A stretch of 60,778 nt of DNA from JBFXCK01 sp050182275. Lineage in GTDB: Bacteria; Pseudomonadota; Alphaproteobacteria; SHNJ01. The notes below the pieces were generated by a model. It did not search any database. It had not been told where the DNA came from and saw only the letters and a list, made by a program, of their open reading frames with translations. Below, in pieces: positions 43,529-53,073 of this stretch (position 1 is the stretch's first letter; each line of letters opens with the position of its first letter). A program made the translations under genes and the position numbers. The stretch spans positions 1 through 60,778 of the forward strand of contig JBFXCK010000010.1 of NCBI GenBank assembly GCA_050182275.1. Direction: 5' to 3'.

Positions 43529-44146
43529 ATGTTTTTTAATCGTGATTTTACAATTGATACTGTTTTAGGCGCTGACAATCCTAGCCAAGGCCTTACCAAT
43601 GATAATCTTGTTGATAAAACTAAAGAAATTGGCGCAAAGATCGAGGAATTTATTGCTAAAGGCATGTTTGCTGAACTCACCGTACTTTTAATGGCAGTTC
43701 AAGATACTGCTTTGATTGCGGCGTTAGAACCAAAACATGTTAAGCAGCTTTTACCAGCCCTAGTAAAAACAGATTATGGCTCGATATTGACCGATATTTT
43801 TTCAATTATTTCTAACCGTCCTAATTTAATGGAAGTGGTAACACCTGAACAATTTGCGGCGACTGTTAAACTTCAAATTGAACAAGGTGAAGCCCCCGGT
43901 TTTGCAGCAATGATGGAATTAGGAAAGAGATATGAAAGATTACTGGTTGGTTTGGCGCCAGAAGAGTTTGATCAAGCTTTTACGAATGTCTATCGTTCTG
44001 GCTGTAGCGGTTATCGTTTTGGCAACGAGTTTGATAGATATGTATCGTTTCCACAGCTATTGATCGAACTTAAAAAGCGGCCGCCTTTAGCAGAAAAATT
44101 CTACGCTGTTGTGGCGCGTGAACGTGCAAGGCAAGCAGCTCGCTAA
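43529..44146 (+). CDS. Unrecognised helical protein, 205 residues
   Basis: A soluble helical protein with an acidic middle part and Ala/Glu-rich helices (LLMAVQDTALIAALEPKHVKQLLPALV). A strong ribosome site (AGGAGGAG) precedes the ATG. A TTGACT hexamer at 43446 may be part of its promoter, though the -10 is weak. Codon use is AT-rich. No family is recognised. It is convergent to gltA, with only 3 bp between them. Confidence 0.6.
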   Translation: MFFNRDFTIDTVLGADNPSQGLTNDNLVDKTKEIGAKIEEFIAKGMFAELTVLLMAVQDTALIAALEPKHVKQLLPALVKTDYGSILTDIFSIISNRPNLMEVVTPEQFAATVKLQIEQGEAPGFAAMMELGKRYERLLVGLAPEEFDQAFTNVYRSGCSGYRFGNEFDRYVSFPQLLIELKKRPPLAEKFYAVVARERARQAAR

Positions 44147-44149
44147 AAG

Positions 44150-45487
44150 CTATTTCCTTTTGTCAACCGGAATATAAGGCCGTTTCGGCGAGCCGGTGTA
44201 TAACTGGCGCGGGCGGCCGATGCGCTGTTCGGGATCGCCGATCATTTCCGACCATTGCGCAATCCAGCCGACCGTGCGCGATACCGCAAACAGCACGGTG
44301 AACATCGAAACCGGGAAACCCATCGCTTTTAGGATAATGCCGGAATAGAAATCGACATTGGGATAAAGCTTTTTCTGCACGAAATAATCGTCTTCCAGGG
44401 CAATACGCTCTAACTCCATCGCCAATTCCAGGCGCGGGTCTTTGATGCCAAGCTCGCTTAAAACTTCATGGCAGGTTTGACGCATGACGGTCGCGCGCGG
44501 GTCATAGTTCTTATACACGCGGTGGCCAAAGCCCATCAGGCGGAAAGTGTCATTCTTATCTTTCGCGCGTTTAATGAATTCAGGAATGCGGTCTTTATGG
44601 CCGATTTCATTCAGCATTTTAATAACCGCCTCATTCGCGCCGCCATGGGCAGGACCCCAAAGGGAGGCGATACCAGCAGCGATACAGGCAAACGGATTAG
44701 CGCCCGAGGAGCCGGCCAAGCGCACGGTCGAAGTCGAGGCGTTTTGTTCATGATCGGCGTGTAAAATTAAAATGCGGTCCATCGCGCGGGCCAAAATCGG
44801 GTTGACCTTATAAGGTTCGCACGGCACCGAGAATGTCATGTTCAAGAAATTTTCGGCGTAAGACAAATCATTCTTCGGGTACACGAAAGGCTGGCCGATG
44901 GAATATTTGTATGTATCCGCCGCAATCGTCGGCATTTTCGCAATCAAGCGGTGCGCCGAAATGTCGCGCTGCTTGGGATCTTGAATATCCAAGGAATCAT
45001 GATAGAAGGCCGAAAGCGCGCCCACCACGCCGCACATTACGGCCATCGGGTGCGCATCACGGCGGAAACCGCGATAGAAGAAGGTAAGCTGTTCATGGAT
45101 CATGCTGTGATGCGTGATTGAATAGTCAAAATCCTTCATTTGCTGTGGAGTCGGCAATTCGCCGTATAACAAAAGATAGGCGACTTCTAAAAAGCTGCTT
45201 TTTTCGGCCAATTCCGCAATGTCATAGCCGCGGTACAAAAGCACGCCTTCATCGCCATCAATGAAAGTGATTTTGGATTCGCACGAAGCGGTTGAGCCAA
45301 AACCGGGGTCATAGGTAAAATAACCGGTTTCGCCGTATAGTTTACGTATGTCGACAATATCCGGCCCCAGCGTGCCGCTCATTACCGGCAGGGAAAGCGT
45401 CTTGCCGCTTTTGGGGTCATTCAAGCTTAGCGGGGGTTTGGTGTTAGACACAGTTTTCAATTCCGGTTTTTTAGCGGTATCGGCCAT
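44150..45487 (-). CDS. gltA: Citrate synthase
   Basis: A 445-residue type II citrate synthase condensing oxaloacetate and acetyl-CoA. Family text: DPGFGSTASCESKITFIDGD, GVLLYRGYDIAELAEKS, LHADHEQNASTSTVRLAGSS, LWGPAHGGANEAV with an active-site His, and GFGHRVYKNYDPRA. The start at 45487 has AGGAGG upstream on the minus strand; the frame continues to 45505. It is convergent with the 43529 gene and divergent from nrdA, with a 670-bp regulatory gap. Confidence 0.96.
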   Translation of the reverse strand: MADTAKKPELKTVSNTKPPLSLNDPKSGKTLSLPVMSGTLGPDIVDIRKLYGETGYFTYDPGFGSTASCESKITFIDGDEGVLLYRGYDIAELAEKSSFLEVAYLLLYGELPTPQQMKDFDYSITHHSMIHEQLTFFYRGFRRDAHPMAVMCGVVGALSAFYHDSLDIQDPKQRDISAHRLIAKMPTIAADTYKYSIGQPFVYPKNDLSYAENFLNMTFSVPCEPYKVNPILARAMDRILILHADHEQNASTSTVRLAGSSGANPFACIAAGIASLWGPAHGGANEAVIKMLNEIGHKDRIPEFIKRAKDKNDTFRLMGFGHRVYKNYDPRATVMRQTCHEVLSELGIKDPRLELAMELERIALEDDYFVQKKLYPNVDFYSGIILKAMGFPVSMFTVLFAVSRTVGWIAQWSEMIGDPEQRIGRPRQLYTGSPKRPYIPVDKRK

Positions 45488-45819
45488 CTTGGCCTCCTGA
45501 TGCAAAAGAGAAAAAGAAAGGGAAAAATCTGATATTGCAATGCAACACTAACGCAATCCGGTTGAGAATTGGTTAATTCTACCTTGAGAGCACAATAAAA
45601 CCAAGGATTTCCTTGTCTATTGAGATATAATTTTCAGTATAAGCATGGGGTGGAAGAAGAACAAAAAACTGTCTAGATGCTTTGGCTTTTTACTGCAGTG
45701 CATACAGGTTTTTCTTGTGCTTTTTCCATCACGCTAAAAATTTTACAATTGCTCTAGAAAAGCGCATCGCCAGGAAATTTGAGGCTACTTTGGCGGGGGT
45801 GTTAAAACTATCCTCCGCC

Positions 45820-45837
45820 TATCCCCGTGTGGGGATA
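45820..45837. promoter_or_regulatory. Perfect inverted repeat TATCCCC-gtgt-GGGGATA
   Basis: Seven-bp arms around a four-base spacer in the nrdA upstream region. The right side extends to TGGGGATAA, one mismatch from the reverse DnaA box TGTGGATAA. It may be a low-affinity DnaA site or another operator. Confidence 0.5.
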
Positions 45838-45874
45838 AAAAAACATATTTTAGCCAAAATTGCGCTTGCGATAA

Positions 45875-45921
45875 TTCCTATATGTGGTAGCAATAATAAC
45901 TATTGAATCTATAGGTAGTGG
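45875..45921 (+). promoter_or_regulatory. Two candidate NrdR boxes upstream of nrdA
   Basis: Sites TTCCTATATGTGGTAG (45875-45890) and AATCTATAGGTAGTGG (45906-45921) align to the NrdR box consensus (ACAC-W-ATATAT-W-GTGT); by my count they match 9 and 11 of 16 positions. They are exactly 31 bp apart, the three-helical-turn spacing known for tandem NrdR boxes. They lie upstream of nrdA, and nrdR is in this window. Confidence 0.55.
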
Positions 45922-45922
45922 C

Positions 45923-45956
45923 TTATCCCCATTTTGTTATCCACCAATGTGGATAA
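45923..45956. promoter_or_regulatory. Cluster of DnaA-box-like 9-mers upstream of nrdA
   Basis: TTATCCCCA (45923-45931, one mismatch), TTATCCACC (45937-45945, one mismatch) and a perfect TGTGGATAA on the opposite strand (45948-45956) lie in 34 bp. Escherichia coli nrdAB also has DnaA boxes upstream, and DnaA control of nrd genes is established there. Confidence 0.6.
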
Positions 45957-46175
45957 GTTTCTACAAATAAAACAATAGTTTAGCAGGAACGGGCCAGATG
46001 AAGCAGCTTTCTCAGGCTGGGCTTGTTTACCGCCAAACTGGGGTTTTAGAGGAAAATTGACGGGGATTATTTAGCCGGATGGGGCTCAAGCTTCATTGAC
46101 CCCCTGGCTGGAAAATACCCCGGATTTTAGAATAAACGGCTTTGAGTTAAAGAACAGAATTAGGGAGTTAAAAAA

Positions 46176-48122
46176 ATGCTTGATATCGTCCAAATGGCGC
46201 CAAAAAATACGGCGGATAAAGGCAAAGTCGGCAGCCGCGATGCCAAGACGATCCAAGTAAAAATTGAACCCGAACGTGATGCCAATCTAACCCCCTTTGG
46301 CAAAGCCACGCTTGATGACCGCTATTTGCTGCCCGATGAAACCTATCAAGATTTATTCGCGCGCGTCGCCACCGCTTTCGCCGATGATTCGGCCCATGCG
46401 CAGCGGATTTACGATTATATCTCCAAATTATGGTTCATGCCGGCGACGCCAATACTTTCTAACGGCGGCACCGAACGCGGTTTGCCGATTTCTTGCTTCT
46501 TGAACGAATCCGACGATACGCTGAACGGCATTGTCGATTTATGGAATGAAAATGTGTGGCTGGCCGCGCGCGGCGGCGGTATTGGCAGCTATTGGGGCAA
46601 TTTGCGCTCGATCGGCGAAAAGGTCGGCGCCAATGGTAAAACCAGCGGTGTTGTTCCTTTTATCCGTGTTATGGATTCGCTCACGCTTGCTATCAGCCAA
46701 GGCAGTTTGCGCCGTGGTTCGGCCGCTTGCTATTTGCCAATCAGCCACCCGGAAATTGAAGAGTTCATTGAAATCCGCCGTCCTACCGGCGGCGATCCCA
46801 ACCGTAAAGCTTTGAATTTACATCACGGCGTATTGGTCACCGACGCTTTTATGCGCGCGGTTGAACAAGATGCGGAGTGGGGGCTAACCAGCCCGAAAGA
46901 CGGCGCGGTGATCCGCAAAGTTTCGGCGCGCGCCTTATGGATTCGCTTGCTCACCGCCCGTATTGAAACGGGTGAGCCTTATATCGTCTATATCGACCAT
47001 GTCAACCGCGCAATTCCCGAACATCACAAAATGGCGGGCCTATTCGTAAAGACTTCGAATTTGTGCAGCGAAATTACTTTGCCAACCGGCCCCGACCGCC
47101 AGGGCAATGACCGCACAGCTGTTTGCTGCTTATCTTCGGTTAATTTGGAATATTTCAATCAGTGGAAAGATCATCCGCTATTTATCGAGGATGTCATCCG
47201 CTTTCTTGATAACGTTCTGACCGATTTTATTGAACGGGCGCCCTCGGGCATGGACCGCGCTAAATACAGCGCCATGCGCGAACGCTCGATCGGTTTGGGC
47301 GTCATGGGTTTCCATTCTTTCTTGCAGCAGCAAAATGTGCCGTTTGAATCGGTCATGGCCAAGGTATGGAACCGCAAAGTTTTCGCCCATATTAAACAGC
47401 AGGCCGATGCCGCCAGCAAATTATTGGCCGAAGAACGCGGGCCTTGCCCCGATGCGGCCGATTTCGGCATCCGGGAACGTTTTTCCAATAAAATAGCGAT
47501 TGCGCCAACCGCATCGATTTCGATTATCGCGGGCAATGCCAGCCCCGGTATCGAGCCGGTCGCGGCCAATTCCTACATGCATAAAACCTTGTCGGGCTCT
47601 TTCAATGTGCGCAACAAATACCTGGCGCAAGTGCTGGAAAAATACGGCAAGAATGACGATGACACTTGGTCGCTCATTACCCTAAAGGGCGGTTCGGTAT
47701 CGCACCTCGATTTCCTGACCGAGCATGAAAAGCTGGTCTTCAGAACCGCCTTTGAAATGGATCAGCGCTGGCTGATCGATTTGGCCGCCGACCGCACGCC
47801 CTTCATTTGCCAGGCGCAATCGCTGAATATTTTCTTGCCCGCCAATGTGCATAAACGTGATTTGCATCAAATCCATTATCAAGCCTGGAAAAAAGGCGTG
47901 AAAAGCTTGTATTATTGCCGTTCGCTTTCAATCCAGCGCGCGGAAAGCAGCGACACGCAATTGGCCACCGGCGATCCGTTGCTGGAAGCGGCCAAAGAAG
48001 CGGCGATGGTAGTGCAAAACGCGCAAGACGTGGGTAAACAAGATCTGCCCTTCGTCGCGGGTGCGGCCAACCATAATAAGGATGGCGGCAGCAATTACGA
48101 AGAATGTTTAAGCTGTCAGTAG
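46176..48122 (+). CDS. nrdA: Ribonucleoside-diphosphate reductase, alpha subunit (class I)
   Basis: A 648-residue class I catalytic subunit. Landmarks: FMPATPILSNGG, RGGGIGSYWGNLRSIGEKV, NLCSEITLPTGPDRQG with an active-site Cys, AIAPTASISIIAGNASPGIEP, and the redox-active C-terminal pair ECLSCQ. It is about 110 residues shorter than E. coli NrdA; the core begins by residue about 38, leaving no room for an N-terminal ATP-cone. ATG 46176 is preceded by TAGGGAG; ATG 46194 is also possible. Probably regulated by NrdR and DnaA sites upstream. nrdB follows after 35 bp. Confidence 0.94.
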   Translation: MLDIVQMAPKNTADKGKVGSRDAKTIQVKIEPERDANLTPFGKATLDDRYLLPDETYQDLFARVATAFADDSAHAQRIYDYISKLWFMPATPILSNGGTERGLPISCFLNESDDTLNGIVDLWNENVWLAARGGGIGSYWGNLRSIGEKVGANGKTSGVVPFIRVMDSLTLAISQGSLRRGSAACYLPISHPEIEEFIEIRRPTGGDPNRKALNLHHGVLVTDAFMRAVEQDAEWGLTSPKDGAVIRKVSARALWIRLLTARIETGEPYIVYIDHVNRAIPEHHKMAGLFVKTSNLCSEITLPTGPDRQGNDRTAVCCLSSVNLEYFNQWKDHPLFIEDVIRFLDNVLTDFIERAPSGMDRAKYSAMRERSIGLGVMGFHSFLQQQNVPFESVMAKVWNRKVFAHIKQQADAASKLLAEERGPCPDAADFGIRERFSNKIAIAPTASISIIAGNASPGIEPVAANSYMHKTLSGSFNVRNKYLAQVLEKYGKNDDDTWSLITLKGGSVSHLDFLTEHEKLVFRTAFEMDQRWLIDLAADRTPFICQAQSLNIFLPANVHKRDLHQIHYQAWKKGVKSLYYCRSLSIQRAESSDTQLATGDPLLEAAKEAAMVVQNAQDVGKQDLPFVAGAANHNKDGGSNYEECLSCQ

Positions 48123-48157
48123 CTTAGAAAAAATATATTATTAGTAGGAGGTGTCGT

Positions 48158-49168
48158 ATGTCCCGTCTGTTAACGCCGAATCACGTTTACAAGCCTTTCC
48201 ATTATCCCTGGGCCTATGAGGCATGGCTGACGCAGCAGCGCATCCATTGGCTGCCCGAAGAAGTTCCCTTGGCCGATGACGTCAAAGATTGGCGTAAAAA
48301 GCTAAGCGACGGCGAGCGCAATTTGCTCACCCAAATTTTCCGCTTCTTTACCCAGGCCGATGTTGAAGTCAATAATTGCTATATGAAACATTACAGCCAG
48401 GTGTTTCAACCAACCGAAATTCTGATGATGCTTTCGGCCTTCTCCAACATTGAAACCGTGCATATCGCCGCGTACTCGCATTTGCTGGATACGATCGGCA
48501 TGCCGGAAATCGAATATTCCGCCTTCCTGAAATATAAGGAAATGAAGGATAAATACGATTACATGCAAACCTTCAATGTCGATAACAAGCATGAAATCGC
48601 CAAAACATTGGCGGTATTTGGCGCCTTCACCGAAGGCTTGCAATTGTTCGCCTCATTCGCCGTGCTGCTGAATTTCCCGCGCTTTAATAAAATGAAGGGC
48701 ATGGGGCAAATCGTTTCATGGTCGGCGCGCGATGAAAGCTTGCATTGCATTAACGTCATCCGTTTATTCCGCACTTTCATTCAAGAAAATCCGGAAATTT
48801 GGACCGAGCAATTAAAGCGCGATTTATATCAAGCCTGCTCCACCATCATCAGCCATGAAGACGCCTTCATCGATTTGGCGTTTGAAATGCAGGGGGTAGA
48901 GGGCTTAACCGCGCAGGAAGTCAAAGATTACATCCGCTATATCGCCGATAGGCGCTTAAACCAACTTGGCTTGCAGGCGATGTATGGCATCATCAAAAAT
49001 CCACTGCCCTGGATGGATGAAATGCTGAACGCGGTCGAACATACCAATTTCTTCGAAAACCGGGCGACCGAATATTCGAAGGCTTCGACCGTCGGCACTT
49101 GGGAAGAAGCATTTGATGACGAGTTCAGCGTCAAGCATGCCCAGGAAGCGGCTAAACCGGCGGCTTAA
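48158..49168 (+). CDS. nrdB: Ribonucleoside-diphosphate reductase, beta subunit (class I)
   Basis: A 336-residue di-iron radical subunit. The motif IETVHIAAYSHLL supplies ligands Glu99 and His102 and the radical Tyr106, so the protein should carry the class Ia tyrosyl radical. Other conserved parts: VNNCYMKHY, SWSARDESLHCINVIRLFR (Glu/His ligands), and NFFENRATEYSKA near the C-terminus. The ATG has the strong ribosome site TAGGAGGTG. No third gene follows; a tRNA-His lies 165 bp downstream. Confidence 0.95.
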   Translation: MSRLLTPNHVYKPFHYPWAYEAWLTQQRIHWLPEEVPLADDVKDWRKKLSDGERNLLTQIFRFFTQADVEVNNCYMKHYSQVFQPTEILMMLSAFSNIETVHIAAYSHLLDTIGMPEIEYSAFLKYKEMKDKYDYMQTFNVDNKHEIAKTLAVFGAFTEGLQLFASFAVLLNFPRFNKMKGMGQIVSWSARDESLHCINVIRLFRTFIQENPEIWTEQLKRDLYQACSTIISHEDAFIDLAFEMQGVEGLTAQEVKDYIRYIADRRLNQLGLQAMYGIIKNPLPWMDEMLNAVEHTNFFENRATEYSKASTVGTWEEAFDDEFSVKHAQEAAKPAA

Positions 49169-49230
49169 CGCCACCCGAAAAATCGCTTAACAAAGCCAGC
49201 ATCCTTTGCTATGAAGGCTGTTCACCAAGT

Positions 49231-49250
49231 GGCGGGCTTAAGCTCAGTTG
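49231..49250 (+). pseudogene. Possible 5' fragment of tRNA-His
   Basis: GGCGGGCTTAAGCTCAGTTG closely matches the first 20 bases of the tRNA-His at 49333 (one inserted base and one mismatch), 102 bp upstream of it. No matching 3' half is visible in the gap. This may be a decayed duplicate or a chance similarity. Confidence 0.35.
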
Positions 49251-49332
49251 CCCTAGTGAGGGGCCTTTCGGCCCTGAGCGTAAACTAAAAAGCTGGGCGG
49301 CCAGTATAAATCTGGTCAATATTTCTAAGGAT

Positions 49333-49409
49333 GGCGGGCGTAGCTCAGTTGGTAGAGCACCAGATTGTGATTCTGGCCGTCGCGGGTTCGATCCCCGTCG
49401 CTCGCCCCA
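49333..49409 (+). tRNA. tRNA-His (anticodon GTG)
   Basis: A complete cloverleaf with encoded CCA. The acceptor stem begins with an extra G at 49333, the G-1 diagnostic for tRNA-His, opposite C73. The anticodon stem CCAGA/TCTGG encloses loop TTGTGAT, so the anticodon is GTG. The T arm contains GGTTCGATCCCC. Confidence 0.97.
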
Positions 49410-49639
49410 TTCCTTATCCTTCGCCCCCATTTTTCCCTTTCAAATATATATACAACCAGCGCGTTTATTTTGTTTCCGATTCAAAAACGGATGCGAGTGC
49501 GACAGACAAATTTTACTGCCAATCCCTCTCTTTTAGGCCCCAGTTTAATAAATTAATAATAACTTTGGCCATAAATGGAAACTGAAATTTCTATCGGATT
49601 TTCCTGTAGAAAATTTTAGAGAAAGACAAGAGAATTTAA

Positions 49640-52600
49640 GTGAAAGAGCCCCTCAAAGCCCAGTCCAACGATATAAAAAATGTTGCGGCCGAAAAGGCCG
49701 CCATACGCATTGATATTGCCAAAACCGCCGCTACCTTCAGCGTGAATGGAAAAGATTTAATTGTTAAAGACGGCAATGGAAAAGTTGTCGATGTCATCAA
49801 AGATTTCATGACAATGATCAAAGAAGGCAAGATGCCAATCTTGATCTTAGGCTTAAAAGAAGTTTCTGCTAGCGATATTTTAGCAAAATTAAATGGTGGC
49901 GAGGCTATTTATATCGCGCCTCTTCTTGACCCTGCCTTTGATGTTGAGGAAAGAAATTCTTCATTCGAGCATTTCAACGAAGTGCTGACCTTATCGCAAA
50001 TGCTGGAATCTTCGCCATGGAACAATATGGGTTGGAATATTGCCGACCTTGAATACCGCTTGCAGTCTTTAAGGGCATTAATCGGCGAAAATAATAGAAT
50101 TAATCCGGCGGATGGTAGAGGAATGCGCGACCGGCCGAATGGCCCCGATCAAAATAGGGATGCATCCGATAATGGCCCGCGTGTACCGCGTGATCCTGTT
50201 CCCGATCCTCTCCCGCGTCCTGATCCACGGCCGCATCCGAGCGATCCGAACCCAAATCCTAATCCTAACCCTGACCCCAATCCAGATCCCGCTCCAGACC
50301 CTGATCCAGATCCCGCTCCAGACCCCGATCCTGATCCTTCACCCGGATTTTTGTTCGACAACGGCCCCAATATTGTTGACCTTAATGCCGTAAGAGCAGG
50401 GGATTATACCGAAGGCTCGCAATATGATACCGGCGGCGGCGAAGACGTTATTACGGGTTTTGATACACTTCAGGCGGCTATCGACGCCGGTTTTGATTTG
50501 ACGCATGTGCTAAATCTTGGAAGTGGCAACGACATTTTTATCGGCGGCGCGGTCGGCATGATAATCAATGGCGGCGGCGGTGATGATATATTAACCGGTG
50601 GCGAAGGTAACGATACCCTAACCGGCAGTACAGGCGACGATACTATCGATGGTGGTGCTGGCAATGATATTATTAGTGGCGGCGGCGGTAATGACGTTTT
50701 AAGCGGCGGTGAAGGCACCGACAGCATCACCGGCGGCGTTGATAACGACCGTTTTGTTTATTCGGTTGATGCGGTATGGGCCGCTGGCAGCACAATGAAC
50801 TATCCCGGTGATTCATTGGCAATAACCATAGAAGGAAAAAACCGGAACTTTGATACTTATGACGGCAGCGATGGCATTGATACTTTAGAAGGAACCAACG
50901 GTGCAGATGTATTAAGCTATAGCAATGGAAATATCCGCAACATCGAAATTTTTGACATGGGCAACGGCGATGATGTCGTGTTACTGGCCAACGGAAATAT
51001 TAGCAGCATAACGGTATATGGGGGTGCCGGTGATGATATTATTGCCACTGGCGATGGGAATGACACAATAGATGGCGGCGATGGAGATGATTACCTTTAT
51101 GGCGCTGCTGGGCATAATACCATTCTAGGCGGCAATGGCAGTGACTTTATTTATTATAGTTCCAGCAGCTCGACAACTATTACGCAAGCCATGACTTTTG
51201 GCTCCACTGGCGTGACCCAAAATGTGGTTTTAAATTTTTCCACTAGTTTGTATGACGGCGGGAATGAAGTGGATAATTTACAAGGCACGGCCGGTGATGA
51301 TTATATATCTTATAATGTCATAGGTTTTGCCGCACGGATCTTAAATTTTGAAGTAATCGATGGCGGCGAGGGCAATGATTATGTCGACATGAGCGCTTAC
51401 AGCCAGGGAATTACCCTTTATGGCGGTGGCGGTCACGATACCGTTATCGGCAGCAGCGCCGATGATGCGCTAGTGGGCGATGGAGGAAATGATCATTTAA
51501 TGGGTGGCGAGGGCAACGATTATATCGACGGCAGTGATGGCAATGATTTAATCGAAGGCGGCGCAGGCAACGATTTATTGGCTGGCGGCAGTGGCCAGGA
51601 TACCTTTGTCTATTCTGTCGATGACGTTTTTGATTCTGGCTTCATTGTAACTTACAATGTTAGGGTACCCTTTGTTGATATCGGCGGGATGAATTATAAT
51701 TCAGATTATTATCATGGCGAAGATGGGATCGATACTATCCTTGGCACTTCCGGCAATGATTTCTTGGAATTTGCGATCGATCTCGCAAACAACTACACCT
51801 ATGGTAACATCCGGAGCGTTGAAATTTTTCGCATGGGCGACGGCAATGACGTGCTTTTGCTGGGCAGCTCAAGCTACACCACGGAGGGCGAAGATGAAAA
51901 CGGTAATCCCACCACGGTTGAAATCACGCTAGGTTTTGACATTGAATATGATGTTGAGGTTTATGGCGACAACGGCAATGATGTGCTGATGACCGGCAGC
52001 GGCGATGATTATCTAGATGGCGGTTCTGGTAATGACATTTTATATGGCGGCGCTGGCACCAATATTTTAAATGGCGGTTCTGGTAGTGACACACTGCACT
52101 TTAATTATGACAATATTGCCGACACCATCGTTAAAAACGTAACTTTCGGGGCAACCGGCGTTACGCAAAATATTACCTATACCGTTTCTTACAGCATTTA
52201 TGACGGCGGCCTTGGCACCGATTCATTATCGACTTCGGGCAGCGGCCTAGAGAATATTTATATCTCCTACACCATGGTTGGTTTCAGCGAGATTTTTATC
52301 AATAATATTGAAGTCATTTATGGCGGCAATGGAAATGATTATATTGATATGGGATTAGGCGCCTATAGCAATAATCTTCAAATCTATAGCGGCGAGGGCA
52401 ACGATACAGTTATTGGCACCGCCCGTAATGATGACGTGGTTGCCCAAGGCGGCCATGATACGATTTACACTGGCGGTGGTCAGGATACTATTTTCGCCGA
52501 TGATGGGGATGATTTTATCGATGCGGGCGCCGGCGATGATTTTATTTTTGGCGGTGCTGGCGATGACATTATCCGTGGCGGCGCGGGCAGCGATTTGCTA

Positions 52601-52975
52601 GCTGGCGGCGGCGATAGGTCTGACCCAAACGGCTTTTGGAATATAGCGGGTTCAGGTAATGATCAATTTTTATATACCGGCGCCGATCTTGACAATACGG
52701 CGGCTGTAGACAGGATCACCGATTTTAGAGGTGGCAATGTAGCTGGATCCGATCAAATTGTTTTGCAGGATATTTTGATCGGCTATCAAGACGGAGTTTC
52801 CGACCTTTCCCTATTTGCCCGTTTTGTAAGTAATGCCGGGATTGTCAGTTTTCAGGTCGATTTAGATGGCGCCGCTGCAGGGCATGACTGGCAGACAGTT
52901 GCCATCATTCAAGGCAGTGACCCGGGCAGTGCTAATATTAACGATAACGTGCGCTTGTCACTAGGGGCTAGTTAG
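49640..52975 (+). CDS. Large RTX repeat protein, probable type I secretion substrate (paralogue 1)
   Basis: A 1111-residue acidic protein. Order: N-terminal domain (about residues 20-80) with FSVNGKDLIVKDGNGKVVDV; Asp/Pro-rich linker (about 186-235) with a 24-bp tandem duplication; several blocks of Ca-binding nonapeptides (GGxGxDxLxG) separated by non-RTX modules; and a C-terminal domain of about 100 residues that matches type I secretion targeting domains (DRITDFRGGN, VVLQDILIGYQDG-like, DLSLFARFV). No signal peptide is present. GTG at 49640 is the only supported start; its ribosome site is weak. It shares N-terminus, modules and C-terminus with the 53160 paralogue. Probably a calcium-folded surface or secreted protein. 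Confidence 0.88.
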   Translation: MKEPLKAQSNDIKNVAAEKAAIRIDIAKTAATFSVNGKDLIVKDGNGKVVDVIKDFMTMIKEGKMPILILGLKEVSASDILAKLNGGEAIYIAPLLDPAFDVEERNSSFEHFNEVLTLSQMLESSPWNNMGWNIADLEYRLQSLRALIGENNRINPADGRGMRDRPNGPDQNRDASDNGPRVPRDPVPDPLPRPDPRPHPSDPNPNPNPNPDPNPDPAPDPDPDPAPDPDPDPSPGFLFDNGPNIVDLNAVRAGDYTEGSQYDTGGGEDVITGFDTLQAAIDAGFDLTHVLNLGSGNDIFIGGAVGMIINGGGGDDILTGGEGNDTLTGSTGDDTIDGGAGNDIISGGGGNDVLSGGEGTDSITGGVDNDRFVYSVDAVWAAGSTMNYPGDSLAITIEGKNRNFDTYDGSDGIDTLEGTNGADVLSYSNGNIRNIEIFDMGNGDDVVLLANGNISSITVYGGAGDDIIATGDGNDTIDGGDGDDYLYGAAGHNTILGGNGSDFIYYSSSSSTTITQAMTFGSTGVTQNVVLNFSTSLYDGGNEVDNLQGTAGDDYISYNVIGFAARILNFEVIDGGEGNDYVDMSAYSQGITLYGGGGHDTVIGSSADDALVGDGGNDHLMGGEGNDYIDGSDGNDLIEGGAGNDLLAGGSGQDTFVYSVDDVFDSGFIVTYNVRVPFVDIGGMNYNSDYYHGEDGIDTILGTSGNDFLEFAIDLANNYTYGNIRSVEIFRMGDGNDVLLLGSSSYTTEGEDENGNPTTVEITLGFDIEYDVEVYGDNGNDVLMTGSGDDYLDGGSGNDILYGGAGTNILNGGSGSDTLHFNYDNIADTIVKNVTFGATGVTQNITYTVSYSIYDGGLGTDSLSTSGSGLENIYISYTMVGFSEIFINNIEVIYGGNGNDYIDMGLGAYSNNLQIYSGEGNDTVIGTARNDDVVAQGGHDTIYTGGGQDTIFADDGDDFIDAGAGDDFIFGGAGDDIIRGGAGSDLLAGGGDRSDPNGFWNIAGSGNDQFLYTGADLDNTAAVDRITDFRGGNVAGSDQIVLQDILIGYQDGVSDLSLFARFVSNAGIVSFQVDLDGAAAGHDWQTVAIIQGSDPGSANINDNVRLSLGAS

Positions 52976-53073
52976 AACTTTCACTTATAGCGCCTTTGCC
53001 CCTAATGCCCCCCTATTAATCAGATTTTTCAAGGGCTTCAAAGCCTAATTATCACGTTTTTGCCAACATTCTT

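Noticed and set aside
45682..45906. Open frame of 74 residues upstream of nrdA
   Set aside because: It overlaps the candidate NrdR and DnaA sites, has no ribosome site, and its translation is aromatic-rich low-complexity text. It is more likely chance.
45811..45960. Chromosomal replication origin suggested by DnaA boxes
   Set aside because: Only one perfect box, no obvious AT-rich unwinding element and no dnaA, dnaN, hemE or parAB neighbours. DnaA regulation of nrdAB explains the boxes more simply.
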